The position numbers and the translations under genes were made by a program. A stretch of DNA of 5,521 nt, taken from contig DATBKE010000101.1 in the NCBI GenBank assembly GCA_036556085.1, forward strand, positions 1 through 5,521. Reading direction: 5' to 3'. The notes beneath the pieces were generated by a model. The model saw only the letters and a list, made by a program, of their open reading frames with translations, made no database searches and had not been told where the DNA came from. The stretch's first letter is position 1. Each line of letters starts with the position of its first letter. Below, piece after piece: positions 1 to 5,081 of the stretch. Source of the DNA: JACCTH01 sp036556085 (GTDB taxonomy: Bacteria > Actinomycetota > Acidimicrobiia > Spongiisociales > ZC4RG35).

Positions 1-2
1 AC

Positions 3-352
3 GGGGGTGAAATGGTTTCGACCTTGGGTGTTGAGGCGTCGGAAGCGAGCCGAGGTCTCCGGATCCTCGTTAAAGAGCCGGAAACAAACACAAGTGCCGA
101 AGACAACTTCGCACTGGCTGCCTAAATAACGCAGCCCGTCCGTCCGGGGGGCGCCTGCCTCGCCGGAACAGGGCGTCGCAAAGCAGGATGCGTCCTCCGG
201 GGTCCGGGACCGGAGGGCAAAGATTGATTCCGGATAGGTGAGTGGGAAGCCCGCCGTTGGGGTCCCGCCCGCCGAAAGCTCGCCGACGGCTGCGCTCGGA
301 GATGCCGGCGCCAACGACTCAAGGGACGCGGGTTCGACCCCCGCCACCTCCA
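3..352 (+). ncRNA. ssrA: tmRNA (transfer-messenger RNA), one-piece form
   Basis: This RNA rescues stalled ribosomes: charged with alanine it enters the empty A site, then its own short reading frame adds a degradation tag. The 5' end GGGGGTG (3-9) pairs with CACCTCC (345-351) as the 7-bp acceptor stem, including one G-U pair, with A352 as discriminator. The T arm is GCGGG (328-332), loop TTCGACC (333-339), CCCGC (340-344). The conserved GGTTTCGAC lies at 14-22. A first pseudoknot/hairpin is visible: TCCGG (58-62) pairs with CCGGA (78-82), and CTC (66-68) with GAG (75-77). CCA is not encoded, since AGAG follows the discriminator, so it must be added afterwards. The 350-base length is usual for one-piece tmRNAs. 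The promoter lies outside the window. No hairpin-plus-T-run terminator follows; there are only five T at 357-361, already at the end of the convergent HNH gene. Confidence 0.97.
96..125 (+). other. tmRNA tag-peptide reading frame (AEDNFALAA, stop TAA)
   Basis: The frame ends GCA CTG GCT GCC TAA and gives a tag ending ALAA, the degron recognised by ClpXP-type proteases. I place the resume codon at GCC (96-98), which gives the nine-residue tag AEDNFALAA. It lies 13 bases after the pseudoknot helix that ends at 82, much like the distance in E. coli, and E. coli also resumes on an alanine codon (tag ANDENYALAA). The frame stays open upstream (ETNTS precedes), so a longer tag starting at 81 or 84 cannot be excluded, but that would leave almost no spacer after the pseudoknot. 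The stop at 123-125 is certain; the resume codon is an inference. Confidence 0.8.
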
Positions 353-360
353 AGAGTTTT

Positions 361-840
361 TCAGCGCGGGTTGGAAGGCTGTTGGAGCTCCGTGGTCTCG
401 TAACGTTCAAGGATTGTTCGCGCCCAGGCGATGGCGTCTTCCACCCGGATCCCGCTCGGCTGTGGTCGAATCCATAACTCGAGGTTTTCGATTCGGTTGT
501 CGTCTCGCACACCGTTCTTGTGATGAATGCTTTCGTCGGATTCGAGATAACGACCTAGTGCCGCCTCCATTACCAGGATGTGTTCGAAGACGTAGTTGCC
601 GGTTCGCGCGCGAGGGTGGCCTGGGACACGTTTCATGATGTATCCCTTCTTGTGGCGCGTCTCCCCCCCTTTCCAGTTGGGATTCATTTCTCCATAGTCA
701 CTACGACATCCAGCGCATGTCGCCGACTTGACCTGTTTGAGCGCACCGCACGAGCAGAGGTCCCTTGACCGGCAAGCAGGACAGCGAAGATGACGGCTAG
801 ACGGTCGGAAAGGCCTTCCGCATTCACGACACCTCTTCAT
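361..840 (-). CDS. Free-standing HNH endonuclease with N-terminal zinc-ribbon region
   Basis: This 159-residue protein is a probable DNA-cutting HNH nuclease of the phage and homing-endonuclease type. The N-terminal third carries cysteine pairs that look like zinc knuckles: C4/C7 with C20/C23, and C29/C31 with C42/C45. An NPNWKGG motif (53-59) follows, common in this nuclease group. The HNH core covers about 67-123: H87 in FEHILVME, LGRYL (95-99), then IHHKNGVRDDN (105-115, with H106, H107 and N109) and IENLELW. Key residues are present, so it looks active. The ATG overlaps the end of the radical SAM gene by 17 bases and has GGAG (845-848) four bases upstream, so it is probably co-transcribed and translationally coupled. 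The stop lies 8 bases past the tmRNA. Hand-counted GC (about 54% of 180 bases) is lower than in the dehydrogenase gene (about 64% of 120), which hints at transfer. Its target is unknown; a restriction or repair role is an alternative. Confidence 0.85.
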   Translation of the reverse strand: MKRCRECGRPFRPSSRHLRCPACRSRDLCSCGALKQVKSATCAGCRSDYGEMNPNWKGGETRHKKGYIMKRVPGHPRARTGNYVFEHILVMEAALGRYLESDESIHHKNGVRDDNRIENLELWIRPQPSGIRVEDAIAWARTILERYETTELQQPSNPR

Positions 841-2794
841 GGGACTCCAGGGAGAGGACCAATTGACGGTCAGGGCGCGGCTTCTTCGCCTGCGGGCGAG
901 ACTTCTTACGGCGTGGTGGATATAGGCGCTCGTAAGTCGGCACCAGGTCGGGGCTATCTGTCGCTAGCCAAGTCATGAAATGCGGCCTCACTCCACGGAG
1001 ATGGAGCTTGACCTCGTTGACCCATTCGGCCCCCGCCTCCTTGGCTGCGGCTTTGAGGGTGGCAATCTGATCCGGTCGATCGGAAATACCGGGCAGAAGT
1101 GGGGCAGCCATCACCCCTCCCGAGATTCCAGCCGCTCGAAGACGAGCTAATGCATCGAGTCGCTTGCGAGGATGCGGCGCGCCCGGCTCCGTCCGACGCC
1201 AAACATCTTCATCGAGAGTTGCCACCGAAAACGAAACCGAGACTTTGCTCTTTCTGGAGGCATCGGCAATCAAGTCGATGTCACGCAAAACTAAGGGCGA
1301 CTTCGTGAGGATCGAGAAGTCGTTGCCGCGCTCGGCCAGCACCTCGATGATCCCCTTGGTCAGCTTGTACTTGCCTTCAGCCGCCTGATACGGATCAGTG
1401 TTCGTGCCCATGGCGATCATGTCGCCACTCCACCTCGCAGGTTCGGTTTCGGCACGTACCAGCTCGACTGCATTCGTCTTGACTACGATCTGGTTGTCGA
1501 ATTCGTCGCCCATGTTGAAGCCGAGATACTCGTGAGTGGGACGAGCGAAGCAGTTGTGACTGACGACTCCGTTGGCGATGAAGTCGCCAGTTGTGGTTGT
1601 GAGGTCGTACATCGGAATTTCGATCCCGAGCGGCAGAATCTCCTTGATTCCCAATTTCGTTGTCGTCTTGAGGGCCCGTCCCGATATCGTCCGTTTGCGG
1701 GTGATGGCCGGATCGGTCATCAACATGAACCGAAGTTGCTCTGAAATTCCGCCCCTGACCCGCAGGGTCCTGACTTCAGATGGCAAACGGATGGGCTCCA
1801 GTACCGCGTCGAACCCACGCTTGGTGAGGATCGCTTGCGCCCGATCGAGGATTTCCGGATCTTTGTTGGCGATTCGAACAACCCCCCGGGAGCAGCTGCC
1901 CTCAGCGTCAAAGAATCCCGCTAGGAAGCCGAGTTCCCAACTATCTCCAGGTTCCGCTGGCCATTGGATGAGCTGCCGTACCCGATCATTGGCTGCTCGA
2001 GTTGAATTGCGGATGGCCCTCATGGGCCGGTGAGTGGCGGTCTGCTTCAAAAACGAAAAATCTGTCGTGGGCACTCCGAAGTGCGCGAGATAGCGTTGTG
2101 CTCGGGCCAACGCCTCGAGATCAGTGAGGGCGAGGCGAAACCGGTGGACCGTGTTCGGCGAACCGTTCTGACGTTTGTAGGTGTAGGTACCGATGCTTCC
2201 ATCGCCTCGGATCATCCCGCACAAATATCCGCGTCGATACTCCTCATCCTCTTTCGGTGGATCTGGGAATGCTGTCGTTCCGACGAGGCGATTGTTGAGG
2301 GTCAGAAAAGGCCTCTGCTGAGGCCCGTTCTCCGCGCCGGTTACGTACTTCCAGCCGCGATTGGTCAAGAAGCGGTGGTCGCCGCTTGCAATCAGAGTCG
2401 TGTTCTCGCCTGCAGTTATCCGATACGCGGGCTTGACCGTTGCCCATGCATCTAGGACGACGGACCCTACGAATCGTCGATTGCGACCTTCTCTGCGCGT
2501 ACCGACGAGGACGTCGCCAACCCGAATCTCACTGATCGGACGTGTTCGTCCATCCGCAAGAAGGATCGGCGTTTCGCTCGCTACGCAATAGCTGCATGCG
2601 TGACTGCAGCCGCGATAGGCGTTGATCGAATAACCGAACCAGGGGGTGCTCGGGGGAGCCTTGCTTATGATCGAGCGGGCTTCGATCTCATGGAAGGTCA
2701 GCCCCTTGTACTCACCCCGGCCCACAACCCGGCGCGACAACTCGAAGAGTCCATCCTGGGAAGATGCCAGCTGACTCCACCGAAACTCCGCCAC
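824..2794 (-). CDS. Rv2578c-family (SplB-like) radical SAM protein, intein-containing precursor
   Basis: This is a radical SAM enzyme related to spore photoproduct lyase and the M. tuberculosis Rv2578c family; the reaction is not established, and DNA repair is often suspected. The 656-residue precursor consists of N-extein 1-69, intein 70-414 and C-extein 415-656, so the spliced enzyme has 311 residues. N-extein landmarks are GYSINAYRGC and the cluster motif C63-SHA-C67-SY-C; the third cysteine, followed by FARPTHEYLGF, is C415 after splicing. GTNTDPYQ (463-470) and the barrel strands FSILTKSP and VSVSFSVATL follow. The basic tail RRKKSRPQAKKPRP (628-641) may contact nucleic acid. The start is GTG (2792-2794): an in-frame TAA lies four codons upstream and there is no Shine-Dalgarno, but a -10 element ends six bases before it, so the mRNA is probably leaderless. 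A LexA box overlaps this promoter. The HNH gene overlaps its 3' end. Confidence 0.93.
   Translation of the reverse strand: MAEFRWSQLASSQDGLFELSRRVVGRGEYKGLTFHEIEARSIISKAPPSTPWFGYSINAYRGCSHACSYCVASETPILLADGRTRPISEIRVGDVLVGTRREGRNRRFVGSVVLDAWATVKPAYRITAGENTTLIASGDHRFLTNRGWKYVTGAENGPQQRPFLTLNNRLVGTTAFPDPPKEDEEYRRGYLCGMIRGDGSIGTYTYKRQNGSPNTVHRFRLALTDLEALARAQRYLAHFGVPTTDFSFLKQTATHRPMRAIRNSTRAANDRVRQLIQWPAEPGDSWELGFLAGFFDAEGSCSRGVVRIANKDPEILDRAQAILTKRGFDAVLEPIRLPSEVRTLRVRGGISEQLRFMLMTDPAITRKRTISGRALKTTTKLGIKEILPLGIEIPMYDLTTTTGDFIANGVVSHNCFARPTHEYLGFNMGDEFDNQIVVKTNAVELVRAETEPARWSGDMIAMGTNTDPYQAAEGKYKLTKGIIEVLAERGNDFSILTKSPLVLRDIDLIADASRKSKVSVSFSVATLDEDVWRRTEPGAPHPRKRLDALARLRAAGISGGVMAAPLLPGISDRPDQIATLKAAAKEAGAEWVNEVKLHLRGVRPHFMTWLATDSPDLVPTYERLYPPRRKKSRPQAKKPRPDRQLVLSLESHEEVS
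1553..2587 (-). mobile_element. Intein with LAGLIDADG homing endonuclease inside the radical SAM gene
   Basis: This 345-residue (1,035-base) in-frame protein intron has the expected splicing blocks. Block A begins at Cys70 (CVASETPILLADG, then ISEIRVGDVLVG). Block B contains S137-G-D-H140, with Ser replacing the usual Thr of TxxH. Block F is YDLTTTTGDFIANG (396-409), and block G is VVSHN ending at H413-N414, followed by the +1 residue Cys415. This is a class 1, Cys/Cys intein with all splice-junction nucleophiles intact. Two LAGLIDADG motifs are present: LCGMIRGDG (191-199) with D198 and LAGFFDAEG (291-299) with E298, so the endonuclease also looks intact. Hand-counted GC (about 53% of 180 bases) is below that of the extein (about 60% of 120), as expected of a mobile insert. 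Splicing activity itself cannot be read from sequence. Confidence 0.96.
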
Positions 2795-2800
2795 TCGGTT

Positions 2801-2806
2801 AGCTTA
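2801..2806 (-). promoter_or_regulatory. -10 element (TAAGCT) for leaderless radical SAM transcript
   Basis: Read on the minus strand, TAAGCT fits the actinobacterial TANNNT -10 and is followed by six bases and then the GTG start. Transcription would therefore begin at or next to the start codon. This explains the missing ribosome-binding site. No good -35 is seen (TGGTAC at 17-base spacing). The SOS box begins three bases upstream of the hexamer. Confidence 0.6.
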
Positions 2807-2809
2807 CCC

Positions 2810-2821
2810 GAACAAACGTTC
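2810..2821. promoter_or_regulatory. LexA operator (SOS box), GAACAAACGTTC
   Basis: This is a perfect GAAC-N4-GTTC inverted repeat. With flanking C2809 and T2822 it matches 13 of 14 positions of the Bacillus DinR/LexA consensus CGAACRNRYGTTYC, and it resembles the mycobacterial box. It starts 16 bases upstream of the radical SAM GTG and fills the spacer just upstream of that gene's -10, an ideal place for repression. It lies 39-50 bases before the dehydrogenase ATG on the other side and might reach that promoter too. I recall, but cannot check here, that M. tuberculosis Rv2578c has itself been listed among LexA-controlled genes. Confidence 0.8.
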
Positions 2822-2842
2822 TAGTACCAGACCCAGGGGACG

Positions 2843-2848
2843 TATGTT
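2843..2848 (+). promoter_or_regulatory. Possible -10 element (TATGTT) for the acyl-CoA dehydrogenase gene
   Basis: TATGTT matches TANNNT and would place the transcript start near 2855, giving a leader of about six bases before ATG 2861, or none if TTG 2855 is the start. Only a weak -35 (TTCTAG, 2819-2824) is present, overlapping the SOS box. A competing reading of the same bases is a tiny upstream frame starting at ATG 2844. Confidence 0.4.
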
Positions 2849-2860
2849 TCAATCTTGGCG

Positions 2861-4000
2861 ATGACCATCTACGACACCGAGGATCTCGAGGCGATCCGGC
2901 AGCAGACCCGGCGTTTTGTCGAAGAGAAGGTCGTCCCGCAGGCCGATGAGTGGGAAAAGGTCGGACGGGTCCCCCCCGAAATCCTGAAAGAAATGGGAGC
3001 GATCGGCTTTTTTGGTCTGCGTGTGCCGGAGGAGTACGGCGGGGTCGAATTGGGTCCACTCGCTTCGGTGGTCTTCGCCGAGGAGCTCGGCCGCTCCACG
3101 TACGGAGGCTTCTCGATCACCGCCCTTGTCCATTCCGACCTGGCGATGCCCTACCTCCTCAACTTTGGCTCTCCCGACCAGAACGCGCGGTGGTTGCCGT
3201 CCATGGTGGCCGGAGAAACGATCACGGCGATCGCCGTCACCGAACCCGACGCAGGCTCAGACGTGGCGGCGATCCGCACCAGGGCCACCCGCGATGGAGA
3301 TGGCTGGCGGATCAACGGTTCGAAGATGTTCATCACCAACGGCGGCATCGCCGATCTGGTTTTCGTGGCCGTGCGGACCAACCCCGAAGTCAAGGGCTCC
3401 CGTGGTCTTTCGATCATCGCCGTACCTGGCGAAGCAGAAGGGTTCGCAGTCAGCCGGGCACTCCCCAAGATGGGGTGGCACAGCTCGGACACCGCAGAGC
3501 TCTCGTTTTCCGACTGCTGGGTTCCCGACGACCACCTCATCGGCAACGAGAACCGCGGGTTCTACTACATCATGGAGAACTTCCAGAACGAGCGTCTGGT
3601 TATTGCCGCCCAGGCAATTGGTGAGACGACTCGCGCGGTCGAGCTAACCGTTGAGCATGTGCGAGATCGAAAGGCCTTCGGCAAGCCCCTCTTCGACAAG
3701 CAAGTGATTCGGCAAAGACTGGCGATGGCGTCGGCGCGGCTGGCGGCGGCGAGGCAACTCGTTTACCACACTGCCTGGCTCATGGAGCAGGGACAGGAGA
3801 CGGTTAAGGAAGTCTCGATGGTCAAGGCACTGGTTGGCGAGCTGGCGAACGAGGTCCTTTATGACTGCGTGCAGTTTCACGGGGGAATGGGTTTCATCTC
3901 GGAGACCGCGGTAGAAAGGCTCTATCGCGACGTCCGCATTCATTCGATCGGCGGCGGCGCTACCGAGGTCATGCTCGACGAGATTGCCAAGCGGCTCTAA
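2861..4000 (+). CDS. Acyl-CoA dehydrogenase, long-chain/isovaleryl-type active site
   Basis: This FAD enzyme catalyses alpha,beta-dehydrogenation of an acyl-CoA thioester, passing electrons to electron-transfer flavoprotein, in the cytoplasm. At 379 residues it has the family's usual length, with the N-terminal helical, middle beta and C-terminal helical domains. The first family signature is AVTEPDAGSD (125-134) and the second region is QFHGGMGFISE (338-348). The catalytic glutamate is not in the MCAD position: the C-terminal loop reads IGGGATE, with G365 where MCAD has E376. Instead E244 in NERLVIAA aligns with the base used by long-chain and isovaleryl-CoA dehydrogenases. Substrate chain length cannot be told. 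I chose ATG 2861; TTG 2855, two codons upstream in frame, is possible. No clear Shine-Dalgarno serves either. The gene is divergent from the radical SAM gene, and its TAA overlaps the stop of the convergent DUF983 gene. Confidence 0.95.
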   Translation: MTIYDTEDLEAIRQQTRRFVEEKVVPQADEWEKVGRVPPEILKEMGAIGFFGLRVPEEYGGVELGPLASVVFAEELGRSTYGGFSITALVHSDLAMPYLLNFGSPDQNARWLPSMVAGETITAIAVTEPDAGSDVAAIRTRATRDGDGWRINGSKMFITNGGIADLVFVAVRTNPEVKGSRGLSIIAVPGEAEGFAVSRALPKMGWHSSDTAELSFSDCWVPDDHLIGNENRGFYYIMENFQNERLVIAAQAIGETTRAVELTVEHVRDRKAFGKPLFDKQVIRQRLAMASARLAAARQLVYHTAWLMEQGQETVKEVSMVKALVGELANEVLYDCVQFHGGMGFISETAVERLYRDVRIHSIGGGATEVMLDEIAKRL

Positions 4001-4416
4001 CCGTTCGGCTGGCGAACCCGAGCCCTCCCAGCGGCTATCTCACCTTCTTCCAGAGGGTGTACGTACAAGTCGTAGGCCATCCAAAGCGTTCGCGCGTACG
4101 GATAGCCAGTCGAGGGAACGATGACGCTCACGGCCACAGTGACCACAGTGAGGGCAGTCCACGGAACATCGGGCCAAGTCGTTGCCAGGTATATCGCCAT
4201 CGTGGCAAAGATGGCAGCGATGACCAGGGCAGTGTTGAAGATCACCGCTCCTACCCAATATCCCGGCTCGCGTTCGAACTTGTGACCGCAGTTCGGGCAA
4301 TGGTCGCGCATCTTCCACCAACCGAGGAACGCCGCTCCTTCGCCACAGTGTGGACAGCGTCGCCGGAGCGCCCTTCCGAAGTGTGTCTTCAGCGGCTGGC
4401 GGGAGGAAGGAGCCAT
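3997..4416 (-). CDS. DUF983 family zinc-ribbon membrane protein
   Basis: This 139-residue protein matches the DUF983 family, whose function is unknown. The N-terminal part has two CxxC pairs, C21-PH-C24 (RRRCPHCGEGAAF) and C40-PN-C43 (HCPNCGHKFE), 15 residues apart, and probably forms a zinc ribbon on the cytoplasmic side. Two hydrophobic segments follow at about 54-78 and 86-105, and the conserved PYARTLWMAYDLYVHP lies near 106-121. The length is normal. The ATG is supported by a -10 element (TATCGT) seven bases upstream and by the absence of a ribosome-binding site, so a leaderless message is likely. It diverges from pdxH across 23 bases and converges on the dehydrogenase with a 4-base stop overlap (CTAA). 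Confidence 0.88.
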   Translation of the reverse strand: MAPSSRQPLKTHFGRALRRRCPHCGEGAAFLGWWKMRDHCPNCGHKFEREPGYWVGAVIFNTALVIAAIFATMAIYLATTWPDVPWTALTVVTVAVSVIVPSTGYPYARTLWMAYDLYVHPLEEGEIAAGRARVRQPNG

Positions 4417-4423
4417 GCCGGCG

Positions 4424-4429
4424 ACGATA
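4424..4429 (-). promoter_or_regulatory. -10 element (TATCGT) for the DUF983 gene
   Basis: On the minus strand TATCGT fits TANNNT and is followed by seven bases and then ATG (4416-4414), giving a leaderless transcript. It overlaps the opposing pdxH -10 by two bases. No recognisable -35 was seen. Confidence 0.5.
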
Positions 4430-4433
4430 GGGT
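4428..4433 (+). promoter_or_regulatory. -10 element (TAGGGT) for pdxH
   Basis: TAGGGT fits TANNNT and is followed by exactly six bases and then the GTG start at 4440, so the message would be leaderless. The -35 zone (around 4405-4410, GGAAGG) is not canonical and lies inside the start of the DUF983 gene. Confidence 0.5.
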
Positions 4434-4439
4434 GGCGCA

Positions 4440-5081
4440 GTGACGGCCGACCGGTTCGGTGCCCTAAGAACTGAATATGTCAACGCCCCCCTCGAACGTG
4501 ATTCCCTGGCCGCGGATCCGGCCCAGCAATTCTCAGCCTGGCTAGATGATGCTGTCGGCGCCAACGTTGAGGAACCGAATGCTTTCGTCCTCTCGACTGT
4601 CGGACAGGATGGGGCGCCGTCTGCGCGTACATTGCTGCTGAAAGGCCTCCAGCCGGAGGGTCTCGTCTTCTACACGAACTACCGGAGCCGCAAGGCCCGG
4701 GAGATCGACATGGAGCCACGGGTGAGCGCCCTTTTCTTGTGGCTGCCACTACATCGCCAGGTGCGGATCGAGGGACGCGTGGCGAAGGTGGATTCGGAAA
4801 CCTCTGATCGGTACTTCCTCAGTCGACCGGTTGAATCTCGTTTTGCGTCGGCCGCCTCGCCGCAGAGCGATGTCGTCGATGAGGGTCAATTAGAGCAATT
4901 GCTCGACGAGCTCAAAGCCCGCTACCCCGACGGAAACCTTCCCCGTCCTGCCCACTGGGGCGGTTATCGCCTCGAGCCCAGCTGCTACGAGTTCTGGCAG
5001 GGAAGAGAGGCGCGATTTCACGACCGCTTTCGATACTTGAAATCCGGCGATGATTGGCGGATCGATCGGTTGGCCCCTTGA
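4440..5081 (+). CDS. pdxH: Pyridoxamine 5'-phosphate oxidase
   Basis: This FMN enzyme oxidises pyridoxamine or pyridoxine 5'-phosphate to pyridoxal 5'-phosphate, the last step of the DXP-dependent B6 route and of salvage; it acts as a cytoplasmic dimer. The 213 residues are the normal length. By alignment from memory to the E. coli enzyme, substrate and FMN residues are kept: K68 (ARTLLLKG), Q107 (HRQVRIEG), Y125-R129-S133 (RYFLSRPVES), W186 (EFWQGRE), and R192 with H194 (ARFHDR). The FYTNYRSRKAREI segment (77-89) and the C-terminal IDRLAP ending are typical. The start is GTG (4440-4442), supported by the -10 six bases upstream and by the N-terminal alignment. It diverges from the DUF983 gene, and its TGA overlaps the TTG start of the following hydrolase, so the two probably form an operon. 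Confidence 0.96.
   Translation: MTADRFGALRTEYVNAPLERDSLAADPAQQFSAWLDDAVGANVEEPNAFVLSTVGQDGAPSARTLLLKGLQPEGLVFYTNYRSRKAREIDMEPRVSALFLWLPLHRQVRIEGRVAKVDSETSDRYFLSRPVESRFASAASPQSDVVDEGQLEQLLDELKARYPDGNLPRPAHWGGYRLEPSCYEFWQGREARFHDRFRYLKSGDDWRIDRLAP

Noticed and set aside
328..352. tmRNA 3' end as an attachment site flanking an integrated island
   Set aside because: No second copy of this 3' sequence was found elsewhere in the window and there is no integrase gene, so only the general habit of ssrA as an insertion site remains.
328..361. T-arm hairpin plus TTTTT as a rho-independent terminator for ssrA
   Set aside because: The hairpin is the tmRNA T arm and the T run begins 12 bases after it, so it lacks terminator geometry.
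386..393. GGAGCTCC palindrome near the HNH 3' end as a terminator stem
   Set aside because: The perfect palindrome leaves no loop and no T run follows on either strand.
1572..2033. Plus-strand open frame of 153 codons opposite the intein
   Set aside because: The minus frame carries all intein blocks and both LAGLIDADG motifs; the plus frame has no recognisable domain and no start signal.
2950..3647. Long open frames on both strands inside the dehydrogenase gene
   Set aside because: They give arginine- or serine-rich, low-complexity translations with no motif and are shadows of a high-GC gene whose own frame matches the family end to end.
4270..4277. GTTCGAAC palindrome as a second LexA site
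   Set aside because: It lacks the GAAC-N4-GTTC arrangement and lies inside the DUF983 coding sequence.
4040..4564. Minus-strand open frame of 174 codons across the DUF983 and pdxH starts
   Set aside because: It is out of frame with both genes, spans their promoter region and shows no domain; the DUF983 frame has zinc pairs, membrane segments and the family motif.
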